NCBI RefSeq assembly: GCF_000153305.1
Contig: NZ_CH724107.1
Span: forward strand, 1,277,375-1,335,436
DNA from: Oceanicola granulosus HTCC2516
Lineage (GTDB): Bacteria > Pseudomonadota > Alphaproteobacteria > Rhodobacterales > Rhodobacteraceae
DNA: 58,062 nucleotides
Direction: 5' to 3'
This document shows positions 44,330 to 52,560 of the stretch, one piece after another. Below the pieces are notes generated by a model. The model saw only the letters and a program-made list of their open reading frames with translations, was not told the origin of the DNA and did not search any database. Every line of letters starts with the position of its first letter. Position 1 is the stretch's first letter. Position numbers and translations under genes: made by a program.

Positions 44330-45577
44330 ATGTATGACGTCGCCATCCTGTGGGACTGGTTCGCCTTCGCGGTGCGCTGGCTGCATGTCGTCACCGCCAT
44401 CGCGTGGATCGGCTCGTCGTTCTACTTCGTCGCCCTCGACCTCGGCCTCAACCGCAACATCCCCGGCCCCGCCGACGGCGAGGAGTGGCAGGTGCATGGC
44501 GGCGGCTTCTACCACATCCAGAAGTACCTCGTGGCCCCCGACGCGATGCCCGAGCACCTGACCTGGTTCAAGTGGGAGAGCTACGCTACGTGGCTGTCGG
44601 GCGCGGCGCTGCTGGCGGTGGTCTACTGGGTGGGCGCGGAGCTGTTCCTGATCGACCCGGAGAAGGCCGACCTCGCCGTCTGGCAGGCGATCGCGATCTC
44701 CGCCGCCTCGCTCGCGGTCGGCTGGCTCGCCTACGACGCGCTCTGCAAGTCGCCGCTGGGCGAGCGGCCGACGGCGCTGATGCTGGTGCTGTTCGCGATC
44801 CTCGTGGCGATGAGCTGGGGCTACGACCAGGTGTTCACGGGCCGCGCCGCGCTGCTCCATCTCGGCGCCTTCACGGCGACGATCATGACGGCGAACGTGT
44901 TCCTGATCATCATGCCCAACCAGCGCGTCGTCGTCGCCGACCTGAAGGCGGGACGGAAGCCCGATCCGAAGTACGGCAAGATCGCCAAGCTGCGCTCGAC
45001 CCACAACAACTACCTGACGCTGCCCGTCGTGTTCCTGATGCTGTCCAACCACTACCCGCTCGCCTTCGCGACCGAGTACAGCTGGATCATCGCGGCGCTG
45101 GTGTTCCTGATCGGGGTGCTGGTGCGGCACTACTTCAACACCATGCACGCGCGCGGCAAGGCGCCGACCTGGACCTGGGCCGCCGCCGCCGCGCTGTTCG
45201 TGGTGCTGGCGTGGCTGTCGACGGCGAACGGCTGGGACGGCGATTACGGCGCGCTCGAGTCGCGGCCGCTGACGCCGGCGGAGGCGCGCTACGCCGAGGC
45301 GGCCGGGTTCGAGGAGGTCGAGCGGATCGTGATCGGGCGCTGCTCCATGTGCCACGCGCGCGAGCCGGTCTGGGACGGCATCCGCTGGGCGCCGGGCGGG
45401 GTGCATCTGGAGACGGCGGGCGATATCGCGCGCGCGGCCCGGGAGGTCTACCTGCAGGCCGGGGTCAGCCACGCGATGCCGCCGGCCAACGTGACCGGCA
45501 TCGCCGAGGCCGAGCGGCGCGCCATCGTGGACTGGTACCGCGGCGCGGGGATCGAGGTGGCGGCGCGGCACCCGTAG
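44330..45577 (+). CDS. puuD: Membrane-bound urate hydroxylase PuuD with cytochrome c domain
   Basis: Predicted 415-residue protein. The N-terminal 300 residues form about eight transmembrane helices with histidines typical of PuuD (RWLHVVTAIAWIGSSFYFVALD, GGGFYHIQKY, RSTHNNYLTLPVVFLMLSNHYP). The C-terminal domain has a heme-binding CSMCH motif and a later SHAMPPAN with the axial Met. It oxidises urate to 5-hydroxyisourate, passing electrons to the cytochrome rather than to oxygen directly. It is divergent from the LysR gene. Its TAG stop is formed by a dispersed repeat. Confidence 0.94.
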   Translation: MYDVAILWDWFAFAVRWLHVVTAIAWIGSSFYFVALDLGLNRNIPGPADGEEWQVHGGGFYHIQKYLVAPDAMPEHLTWFKWESYATWLSGAALLAVVYWVGAELFLIDPEKADLAVWQAIAISAASLAVGWLAYDALCKSPLGERPTALMLVLFAILVAMSWGYDQVFTGRAALLHLGAFTATIMTANVFLIIMPNQRVVVADLKAGRKPDPKYGKIAKLRSTHNNYLTLPVVFLMLSNHYPLAFATEYSWIIAALVFLIGVLVRHYFNTMHARGKAPTWTWAAAAALFVVLAWLSTANGWDGDYGALESRPLTPAEARYAEAAGFEEVERIVIGRCSMCHAREPVWDGIRWAPGGVHLETAGDIARAAREVYLQAGVSHAMPPANVTGIAEAERRAIVDWYRGAGIEVAARHP

Positions 45578-45672
45578 GCCGGGCTTCGGCCCGGCTCTCG
45601 GGCCGGTGGGGTGGCCCTGACCGGAGGGGTGGTCCTCGCCGGAGGCGGGGGCCGGGCTGAAGCCCGGCCTAC
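45574..45672. repeat. REPIN-like pair of inverted palindromes
   Basis: Two 22-base palindromes in opposite orientation, 45574-45595 (starting GTAGGCCGGGC) and 45651-45672 (ending GCCCGGCCTAC), flank a 55-base GC-rich centre. The left copy covers the puuD stop codon. The right copy is identical to the one at 13150-13171. The layout is that of a REP doublet and it lies between convergent puuD and glpX, where it may also terminate transcription. Confidence 0.75.
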
Positions 45673-45688
45673 GGGGGCGTGACGGGCT

Positions 45689-46657
45689 CTACCGGGTGGG
45701 GTTGCGGTAGATCATGCGGCGGACGGAGCCGGTCTTGGAGCGCATGAGGATCGTCTCAGCGGTGACGTGGGCGGGCTCGCGCTTGATGCCGGGCAGCAGC
45801 GAGCCGTCGGTGACGCCGGTGGCGGCGAAGATGACATCGCCGGTGACCATGTCGTCGCGGGTGTAGACGCGGTCGAGGTTGGTGATGCCGGCCTTGGTGG
45901 CGCGGCCGCGCTCGTCGTCGTTGCGAAACAGCAGCTTGCCGTAGATCTGCCCGCCCATGCACTTGAGCGCCGCCGCCGCGAGCACGCCCTCGGGGGCGCC
46001 GCCCGAGCCCATGTACATGTCGACCCCGGTCAGTTCGGGCTCGGCGCAGTGCATGACCCCGGCGACGTCGCCGTCGGTGATCAGCCGGATCGCCGCGCCG
46101 GTGCTGCGGATCTCCTCGATCAGGTCCTGGTGGCGGGGCCGTTCGAGGACGCAGACGGTGATCGCCTCGGTGGAGCAGCCCTTGGCCGAGGCGAGCGCCG
46201 AGACGCGCTCGCGCGGGGTCATGTCCATGGTCACGACGCCGCTGCGGTAGCCGGGGCCGACGGCGAGCTTGTCCATGTAGACGTCGGGCGCGTGCAGCAT
46301 CGTGCCGCGCGGCCCCATCGCGATCACGGCGAGGGCGTTGGGCATGTCCTTGGCCGTCAGCGTCGTGCCCTCGAGCGGGTCGAGGGCGATGTCCACGTCG
46401 GGCCCGGAGCCCGAGCCGACCTCCTCGCCGATGTACAGCATCGGGGCCTCGTCGCGCTCGCCCTCGCCGATGACGACGACGCCCTTGATGTCGAGCGAGT
46501 TCAACTGGGTGCGCATCGCGTCGACGGCGGCCTGGTCGGCGGCCTTCTCGTCCCCCCGCCCGATCAGGTTCGCACAGGCGATCGCCGCCGCCTCGGAGAC
46601 GCGGGCGAGGCCCAGCGAGAGCATGCGGTCGTGGAACTCGGGCGTGTTGGCGGCCAT
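45689..46657 (-). CDS. glpX: Class II fructose-1,6-bisphosphatase
   Basis: Predicted 322-residue GlpX-type enzyme of gluconeogenesis. Metal and substrate motifs include IGEGERDEAPMLYIGE, DIALDPLEGTT and ITDGDVAG. GSGGAPEGVLAAAALKCMGGQ and the closing KTGSVRRMIYR are also typical. It could act on sedoheptulose bisphosphate too in some organisms. It lies downstream of hom on the same strand, but 777 bases of repeats separate them. GAGAG-type purines are not clear upstream of the ATG; AAAGGACC lies 3-10 bases before it. Confidence 0.96.
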   Translation of the reverse strand: MAANTPEFHDRMLSLGLARVSEAAAIACANLIGRGDEKAADQAAVDAMRTQLNSLDIKGVVVIGEGERDEAPMLYIGEEVGSGSGPDVDIALDPLEGTTLTAKDMPNALAVIAMGPRGTMLHAPDVYMDKLAVGPGYRSGVVTMDMTPRERVSALASAKGCSTEAITVCVLERPRHQDLIEEIRSTGAAIRLITDGDVAGVMHCAEPELTGVDMYMGSGGAPEGVLAAAALKCMGGQIYGKLLFRNDDERGRATKAGITNLDRVYTRDDMVTGDVIFAATGVTDGSLLPGIKREPAHVTAETILMRSKTGSVRRMIYRNPTR

Positions 46658-46812
46658 CGGGGGTCCTTTCGCTGTGAGGATGTTCCGCTACCTAGGCGGG
46701 TGCGCGCGACGGACACAAGGGTGGGGGCGCTAACGGCGGGGTGTTTTCTCCAGCGCGCGCGGCCTTGGGCGCGGCGGGTTGCGAAGGCGCGTGGGGGCAC
46801 GGGTGCTTAGCT

Positions 46813-47399
46813 CGAGCCGTTGCGCCCGGCGGTACGCCGGGCAGCGCCGTCCCGCCCCCTCGGGGCGGCGCTTCTGGCGATGAGGGCTCGGAGCTCGGAA
46901 CGGCGGGGCTTTTGGGAGCGGCGCGCTCAGCTCTGGCCCGCCCCGCGGGACGGCGCTGCCCTTCGCGCTGGGGTGCTTCGACAGAGCCGTCGGGCTTGGC
47001 GGCAGGCCGGGCATGGGTGGTTCGCTCGAGCCGTTGCGCCCGGCGGCAGGCCGGGCAGCGCCGTCCCGCCCCCACGGGGCGGCGCTTCTGGCGATGAGGT
47101 TCGGAGCGCGGAACGGCGGGGCTTTGAGGTGCGGCACGCCGGGCAGCGCCGTCCCGCCCGCCACGGGGCGGCGCTGCCCTTCGCGCTGGGGTGCTTCGCC
47201 TGAGCCGTCGGGCTTGGCGGCAGGCCGGGCATGGGTGGTTCGCCCGAGCCGTTGCGCCCGGCGGCACGCCGGGCAGCGCCGTCCCGCCCCCACGGGGCGG
47301 CGCTTCTGGCGATGAGGTTCGGAGCGCGGAACGGCGGGGCTTTGAGGAGCGGCGCGCTCAGCCCGGGCCCGCCCCGCGGGACGGCGCTGCCCTTCGCGC
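46813..47399 (+). repeat. Repeat cluster 1: tandem units of a terminal-inverted-repeat element
   Basis: Fills most of the 777-base gap between glpX and hom; I see no gene here. A unit beginning CGAGCCGTTGCGCCCGGCGG starts at 46813, 47027 and 47245 (periods 214 and 218). Inside each lies GGCAGCGCCGTCCC (46840, 47054, 47272, and an extra copy at 47142). Its inverted partner GGGACGGCGCTGCC ends units 1 and 3 (46947-46960 and 47378-47391). Unit 2 ends with a variant, GGGGCGGCGCTGCC at 47165-47178. Unit 1 is 121 bases from end to end. The second and third units are nearly identical over about 150 bases. The same element, inverted, forms the cluster at 52561-53011. Confidence 0.85.
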
Positions 47400-47434
47400 G
47401 GGGAGCGCGCCGGTCGGGCCGGTGGGCGGGAGGC

Positions 47435-48724
47435 TCAGACCTCCTCGATCCGCAGCACCACCGGGTCGCCCTGGACGACGCCTGTCTCGGCCATGCCGGC
47501 GACGGCTTCGTCGAGGGCCGAGCGGGTGGTGCGGTGGGTGACGATGAGCACGGGGGCGGTGGTCGCCGCGTGGTCGTACTGGCGCATCCGGTCGATGGAG
47601 ATGCCGTTGTCGCCGAGCACCGTGGCGACCTTGGCGAGGGCGCCCGGCTTGTCGAGCAGCGACAGGCGCACGTAGTAGGGCGCGGGCACGGCGGCGCGGG
47701 CGGGGCGGGCCTTGCGCAGGTCGGCGGCGGGCTGGCCGAAGGTGGAGACGCGGAAGCCGCGGGCGATGTCGATCACGTCGCCGAGCACCGCGCTCGCCGT
47801 CGGCCCGGCCCCGGCGCCGGCACCGCGCAGCACGATCTGGCCGACCGCGTCGCCCTCGATGACGACCATGTTGGTGCCGCCCTCGAGTTGGCCGAGCGGC
47901 GAGGCGGCGGGGACGAGGCAGGGCTGCATCCGCTGCTCGAGCCCGCGCCCCGACATCTGCGCCACGCCGAGCAGCTTGATCCGGTAGCCCATGTCGGCGG
48001 CCTGGCGGATGTCCTCGAGCGTGACCGCCTGGATGCCCTCCAGCTCGACGTTGTCGAAATCGACCCGGGTGCCGTAGGCGATGGCGGCGAGCAGCGACAG
48101 CTTGTGGCCGGCGTCGATGCCGCCGACGTCGAGATTGGGGTCGGCCTCGAGGTAGCCGAGCTTGGCGGCCTCGTCGAAGAGCGCGTTGTAGCCCTGCTCC
48201 GTCGCCTGCATCCGCGTCAGGATGTAGTTGCAGGTGCCGTTCATCACGCCCATCACCCGCTCGATGCGGTTGGCCGCGAGACCCTCGGTGAGCGCCTTGA
48301 TGACGGGGATGCCGCCGGCCACCGCGGCCTCGAAGCGGATCACCCGGCCCGCCGCCTCGGCGGCCTCGGCGAGGGCGTGGCCGTTGTGGGCGAGCATGGC
48401 CTTGTTGGCGGTGACGACGTCCTTGCCGGCGGCGATGGCGGCCTCGGTGGCGGCCTTGGCGGGGCCGTCGGCGCCGCCCATCAGCTCGACGAACAGGTCG
48501 ATGTCGTCGCGCGCGGCGAGCACGACGGGGTCGTCTTCCCAGTCGAAGCCGTCGATGGCGACGCCGCGGTCGGTGTCGCGGTTGCGCGCGGAGACGGCGG
48601 TGACGGTGACGGGGCGGCCGGCGCGGGCGGCGATGAGGTCGGCCTGGTCGCGCAGGATCTTCAGCACGCCGACGCCGACGGTGCCGAGACCGGCGATGCC
48701 GAGACGGAGCGGGTCGGTGGTCAT
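47435..48724 (-). CDS. hom: Homoserine dehydrogenase
   Basis: Predicted 429-residue enzyme reducing aspartate semialdehyde to homoserine. The NAD(P) motif is GIAGLGTVGVGVLK (9-22), with TANKAMLAHNGH, FEAAVAGGIPVIK and ADPNLDVGGIDAGHKLSLLAAIAYG in the catalytic domain. A C-terminal ACT domain (about 348-429; SLLDKPGALAKVATVLGDNGIS) predicts threonine feedback. AGGAGA precedes the ATG. With lysC at 25031 it supplies threonine and methionine precursors, including the homocysteine used by Bmt. Confidence 0.96.
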   Translation of the reverse strand: MTTDPLRLGIAGLGTVGVGVLKILRDQADLIAARAGRPVTVTAVSARNRDTDRGVAIDGFDWEDDPVVLAARDDIDLFVELMGGADGPAKAATEAAIAAGKDVVTANKAMLAHNGHALAEAAEAAGRVIRFEAAVAGGIPVIKALTEGLAANRIERVMGVMNGTCNYILTRMQATEQGYNALFDEAAKLGYLEADPNLDVGGIDAGHKLSLLAAIAYGTRVDFDNVELEGIQAVTLEDIRQAADMGYRIKLLGVAQMSGRGLEQRMQPCLVPAASPLGQLEGGTNMVVIEGDAVGQIVLRGAGAGAGPTASAVLGDVIDIARGFRVSTFGQPAADLRKARPARAAVPAPYYVRLSLLDKPGALAKVATVLGDNGISIDRMRQYDHAATTAPVLIVTHRTTRSALDEAVAGMAETGVVQGDPVVLRIEEV

Positions 48725-48811
48725 GGCGGGGTCTCCTGTCGGGGTGCGGCTGGGCGGCTGGGGGCTCGGCGGCGCGGACGCGCCGGGGTGGCCCTTAGCG
48801 GGATTGTCCGC

Positions 48812-49207
48812 TCAGTTCAACGGCGCGTCCCGCGCGGCCGGATCGGCGGCGGGCAGGTCGGGGCCGAGGGACTGGCCGGCGACGGCGTCGAGCGCGCTGG
48901 TGTCGACGCCGGCCGCGAGGCGGGCCCGGGCGTCGGGGTCGACGACGGGGGGGCGCAGGGCGGCGGCGCGGGCGCGCAGCTCGGCGGCGCGGGTGTCGGC
49001 GGCGGCGCGGGCCGGGGCGGAGAGGTCGGGCGCGGCGCCCAGCGCGTCGGCGGCGGCGAGCAGCGGCGGCAGCGGCACGAGGTCGGGATAGGGCGCGGCC
49101 GCGGCGGCGGGCGTGACGCGGCCGTCGAGCTCGGGGAACTCGGCGCAGGCGGCGAGCGCGAGGGCGGCGGCCGGCAACAGCAGGGCGAGGCGGAACAGCG
49201 GGGTCAT
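48812..49207 (-). CDS. Ala/Pro-rich predicted lipoprotein
   Basis: Predicted 131-residue protein with a signal peptide and lipobox-like LALAAC (Cys21). The mature part is Ala/Pro/Asp/Arg-rich, with helical repeats such as DTRAAELRARAAALRPP, and has no family I recognise. It is the only cysteine, supporting lipid attachment. It lies upstream of hom on the same strand with an 87-base gap. Confidence 0.6.
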   Translation of the reverse strand: MTPLFRLALLLPAAALALAACAEFPELDGRVTPAAAAAPYPDLVPLPPLLAAADALGAAPDLSAPARAAADTRAAELRARAAALRPPVVDPDARARLAAGVDTSALDAVAGQSLGPDLPAADPAARDAPLN

Positions 49208-49288
49208 GTCGGGCGCGACCATAGCCCGGCGGGCGCGCGGCGGGAAGCTGCATGGATCTCGCCCCGCCGCCGCGCTACAGCCGCCTTT

Positions 49289-49771
49289 ATGAGCACCGAT
49301 CCCGTCATCGCCCGCCTCGAAGCCTCCCCCGCCCGCCGCCTGTTCGCGATCGGGGTGCTGTACGGGCTCGGCGGCCTGCTGGCGCTGCTGGCGCTGCTGC
49401 GCCCGCCCGGGCCGGGCTACGTCGTGATGCTGCTGGCGCTCGCGGCGCTGGTGCTGTGGGTGGGCGAGCGGCTGCGGCAGGGCAGCCGCACCGTGGTCGA
49501 GCTGACCGGGGACGGGCTGCGCGAGCGCGGCGGCGCGGTGATCGCGCCGCTCGGCGAGATCGTCCGGGTCGAGCGCGGGGCCTTCGCGTTCAAGCCGTCG
49601 AACGGCTTCCTCGTCACCCTGCGCACCCCGGCGGCGCGGGCGTGGGTGCCGGGGATGTGGTGGCGGATGGGCCGGCGGGTCGGGCTCGGCGGGGTGACGC
49701 CCGGGGGTCAGGCCAAGGCGATGGCCGATCAACTCGCGCTGCTGCTCGCGGCCCGGGAGCGCGACGGCTGA
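49289..49771 (+). CDS. Small membrane protein with two helices
   Basis: Predicted 160-residue protein. Two hydrophobic helices (about 17-37 and 43-60) form a hairpin, followed by a soluble part with TVVELTGDGLRERGGAVI and RVERGAFAFKPSNGFLVTLRTP. This resembles a PH-like (bPH) membrane-associated domain, a tentative comparison. The ATG at 49289 begins MSTDPVIARLE. It is divergent from the lipoprotein gene and converges on the TadE-like gene with 7 bases between stops. Confidence 0.65.
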   Translation: MSTDPVIARLEASPARRLFAIGVLYGLGGLLALLALLRPPGPGYVVMLLALAALVLWVGERLRQGSRTVVELTGDGLRERGGAVIAPLGEIVRVERGAFAFKPSNGFLVTLRTPAARAWVPGMWWRMGRRVGLGGVTPGGQAKAMADQLALLLAARERDG

Positions 49772-49778
49772 GCCGCTC

Positions 49779-50369
49779 TCAGCATTTGGCCTCGTTGACG
49801 TCGCCGCTGCCGGTGCGGTCGTAGCAGACCTGCGGCGCGTAGCGCGGGCGGATCACGGTCCAGCCGTCGAACTCGAACGAGCCGAGCCCGACGTTGAACA
49901 GCGGCTCGTAGGGCAGCCACGTCTCGACCAGGATCATCTTCTCGCCCGGCGACATCATCGGCATCCGCGCCGCCGCCTCGGAGCGGCGGTTGACGTCGCG
50001 ATTGCGCAGCCTCGCGACGGTGCCGCGGCGGGTGTCGGACCAGCTCACGAAGTAGCGCCTGCGGTCGCCGTCCCAGTAGACCTGCGACACCCGCAGCTCT
50101 GCCTCGCCGCGCGCGTCGGTCATCAGGTCGTGCACGTTGAGCAGCGAGGTGAGGTACTGCGGCGAGATCATCTCGGTCTCGCGGCTGATCATGTCGGCGA
50201 TGGCGAAGGTGGCCTTGTCGTTGAGGGCCTGCGCGCGGAAGGCGTCGAACCAGACGAAGCTGGCCATGTAGCACCAGGCCAGGATCGGGAAGATCACCAC
50301 CGTCTCGACCGCGAGCGAACCGCGCTCGTCGCGCGGGAACGAACGGGCGCGGCGCGCGAGGCGGCTCAT
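49779..50369 (-). CDS. TadE-like pilus assembly protein, displaced from its partners
   Basis: Predicted 196-residue protein with basic N-terminus and FPRDERGSLAVETVVIFPILAW, the TadE-type entry to a single transmembrane helix (about 18-38). The extracytoplasmic part contains ADMISRETEMISPQYL and ends with GSGDVNEAKC. It looks like the third member of the vWA/TadE group whose other two genes are at 37229-39384 on the other strand. I chose the ATG at 50369 by family length; no clear ribosome binding site supports it, and a start near 50460 is also open. Confidence 0.78.
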   Translation of the reverse strand: MSRLARRARSFPRDERGSLAVETVVIFPILAWCYMASFVWFDAFRAQALNDKATFAIADMISRETEMISPQYLTSLLNVHDLMTDARGEAELRVSQVYWDGDRRRYFVSWSDTRRGTVARLRNRDVNRRSEAAARMPMMSPGEKMILVETWLPYEPLFNVGLGSFEFDGWTVIRPRYAPQVCYDRTGSGDVNEAKC

Positions 50370-50503
50370 GGCCCGGAGGGGGATCTGAACTGGCGTCACG
50401 GCTTCGGCCTCGTCTCGCAAGGATGCTTCGGGTCCTGTGCTAGCAGGGATTTGCGGCATCAATGGGACCCGTCCGGGACGGGGACGGGACGCGAGACCGG
50501 CGA

Positions 50504-51331
50504 TCAGGCGCGCCGTGGCAGGGCCGCGTGGCGGTTGACGTCCTTGTAGAGCAGGTAGCGGAACCGGCCCGGCCCGCCCGCGTAGCAGGCCTGCGGGCAG
50601 AAGGCGCGCAGCCACATGTAGTCGCCCGCCTCGACCTCGACCCAGTCGCCGTTGAGCCGGTAGACGGCCTTGCCCTCGAGCACGTAGAGCCCGTGCTCCA
50701 TCACGTGGGTCTCGAGGAACGGGATCACCCCGCCGGGCTGGAAGGTGACGATGGTGACGTGCATGTCGTGGCGCAGGTCGGCCGGGTCGACGAAGCGGGT
50801 GGTGGCCCAGACGCCGTTGGTGCCGGGCATTTCGGTGGGGGCGATGTCGGCCTCGTTCAGGAACAGCGGCTCGGGCGCGTCGAGCCCGTCGACCGGCTCG
50901 TAGGCCTTGCGGATCCAGTGAAACCGCGCCACCTCCGCGCCCGCGTTCTCGAGCCGCCAGCCGCTGCCGGCGGGGAGGTAGGCGTAGCCGCCCTCGCCCA
51001 GCGCGTGCGCGGTGCCGTCGAGGTGGACGGTGACGCGGCCCCCGACCACGAACAGCACGCCCTCGGCGCCCGGGTCCGTCTCGGGCCGGTCGGAGCCGCC
51101 GCCGGGCTGCACTTCCATGATGTACTGCGAGAAGGTCTCGGCGAAGCCCGAGAGCGGCCGCGACAGCACCCAGAGCCGGGTGCCGCGCCAGAACGGCAGC
51201 GCGCTGGTGACGATGTCGCGCATCGTCCCCTTGGGGATCACCGCGTAGGCCTCGGTGAAGATCGCCCGGTCGGTCAGCAGGTCGGTCTGCGGCGGGTGGC
51301 CGCCGGTGGGGGCGTAGTAGCGCTCGGACAT
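50504..51331 (-). CDS. (S)-ureidoglycine aminohydrolase
   Basis: Predicted 275-residue bicupin. The second cupin carries the metal and substrate motif FLETHVMEHGLYVLEGKAVYRLNGDWVEV, and the C-terminus FCPQACYAGGPGRFRYLLYKDVNR is characteristic of UGlyAH/AllE proteins. It converts ureidoglycine to ureidoglycolate and ammonia, feeding AllA. It lies about 6 kb from the other ureide genes, with glpX, hom and a Tad gene in between. An inverted repeat 35-58 bases upstream of its start is a candidate operator. Confidence 0.9.
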   Translation of the reverse strand: MSERYYAPTGGHPPQTDLLTDRAIFTEAYAVIPKGTMRDIVTSALPFWRGTRLWVLSRPLSGFAETFSQYIMEVQPGGGSDRPETDPGAEGVLFVVGGRVTVHLDGTAHALGEGGYAYLPAGSGWRLENAGAEVARFHWIRKAYEPVDGLDAPEPLFLNEADIAPTEMPGTNGVWATTRFVDPADLRHDMHVTIVTFQPGGVIPFLETHVMEHGLYVLEGKAVYRLNGDWVEVEAGDYMWLRAFCPQACYAGGPGRFRYLLYKDVNRHAALPRRA

Positions 51332-51365
51332 CGGGCGGCTCCGGTCATGGGTCGGGCAGAGAATG

Positions 51366-51389
51366 TGTCAGGGCGGCATTGCCCTGACA
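51366..51389. promoter_or_regulatory. Inverted repeat upstream of ureidoglycine aminohydrolase gene
   Basis: TGTCAGGGC (51366-51374) and GCCCTGACA (51381-51389) form a perfect 9-bp inverted repeat around GGCATT, in the 114-base gap between the aldo/keto reductase and the aminohydrolase. It lacks a T-run on either strand, so an operator fits better than a terminator. Its TGTCA/TGACA ends recall the repeat before puuD. Confidence 0.5.
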
Positions 51390-51445
51390 TCCCGAAAAGC
51401 CGGATAGGTTCTTTCGGTGTTATTTGACAGCCGCCCGGTGCCGCC

Positions 51446-52489
51446 TCAGTAGGGCATCGGGTGCGCCTTGTGGGCGGCCTCGATCTCCTCGACCACCTCG
51501 GGCGCGAGGGTGAGGCCGTCGCCCGCGAGGATGTGCTCGAGCTGGGCCAGCGAGGTGGCGCCGAAGATCGCGGAGAGCGGGAACGGCCGGGTGCGCTGCC
51601 AGGCGAGCGCCATGTGGACCGGTTCGAGCCCGTGGCGCGCGGCAATGGCGAGGTAGGCGTCGATGGCGGCGAAGGCGCGGTCGGTCTTGCGCCCGCCGAG
51701 ATCGCCGTTGCCCTCCATGCGGCTGCCGGCCGGGACCTGGCCGTTCTGGTACTTGCCGGTGAGCAGCCCCGCCCCGAGCGGCGAATAGGGCAGCAGCGTC
51801 ACGTCCTCGTGGACGCTCATCTCGGCCATGTCGGTGTCCCACAGCCGGTTGAGCAGGGAGTACTCGTTCTGCACCGCCGCGACGCGCGGCAGGCCGTTCT
51901 CCTCGGCGAGCCGGATCCAGCGCATGGTGCCCCAGCAGGTCTCGTTGGAGAGGCCGAAGGCGCGCACCTTGCCGGCCTTGATGACGTCGTCCATCGCCGC
52001 GAGCACGTCGAGCATGTGCGCCTCGACCTCGGCGCTGTCCTGCCCCGACGGATCGTAGCCCCAGTTCTTGCGGAACGCGTAGGTGCCGCGCTCGGGCCAG
52101 TGCAGCTGGTAGAGGTCGATCCGGTCGGTCCGCAGGCGGCGCAGCGAGGCCTCGACCGTCTCGCGGATGGTGGCGCCGTCGTAGCCCTTGCCGCCGCGCA
52201 CGAAGCCGCCGTTGGAGCCGCTGACCTTGGTGGCGACGATCCACTCGTCGCGCCGCTTCGACCTGGCGAACCAGTTGCCGAGCACCTCCTCCGAGCGGCC
52301 CACCGTCTCGGCGCGCACCGGGTTGACCGGGTACATCTCGGCGCAGTCCATGAAGTCGATCCCGGCCTCGCGCGCCCGCTCGATCTGGGCGTGGGCGTCC
52401 GCCTCGTCCGTCTGGTTGCCGTAGGTCATGGTGCCCAGGCACCAGTCCGTCACCTCGATCCCGCTGCGGCCGAGCTCCAACGTCTTCAT
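51446..52489 (-). CDS. Tas-like aldo/keto reductase
   Basis: Predicted 347-residue NADPH-dependent aldo/keto reductase. The catalytic Asp and Tyr lie in [13 protein letters not shown], Lys in WIVATKVSG, and His in LYQLHWPER. The C-terminal cofactor region contains [15 protein letters not shown]. It resembles E. coli Tas and related reductases; the substrate is unknown. GGGGAAG precedes the ATG. It is divergent from metG across repeat cluster 2 and lies upstream of the ureidoglycine aminohydrolase on the same strand. Confidence 0.92.
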   Translation of the reverse strand: MKTLELGRSGIEVTDWCLGTMTYGNQTDEADAHAQIERAREAGIDFMDCAEMYPVNPVRAETVGRSEEVLGNWFARSKRRDEWIVATKVSGSNGGFVRGGKGYDGATIRETVEASLRRLRTDRIDLYQLHWPERGTYAFRKNWGYDPSGQDSAEVEAHMLDVLAAMDDVIKAGKVRAFGLSNETCWGTMRWIRLAEENGLPRVAAVQNEYSLLNRLWDTDMAEMSVHEDVTLLPYSPLGAGLLTGKYQNGQVPAGSRMEGNGDLGGRKTDRAFAAIDAYLAIAARHGLEPVHMALAWQRTRPFPLSAIFGATSLAQLEHILAGDGLTLAPEVVEEIEAAHKAHPMPY

Positions 52490-52560
52490 ATATCTTCCCC
52501 TTTTTCGCGGAGCCGGACCCTAAGCCTCCGGGCGCCGAGGGCAAGGGCGAACGCGCGGAG

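Noticed and set aside
46813-47399. CRISPR-like regular repeats between glpX and hom
   Set aside because: Repeat units are over 200 bases, contain internal inverted repeats, and have no 30-40 base spacers or cas genes nearby.
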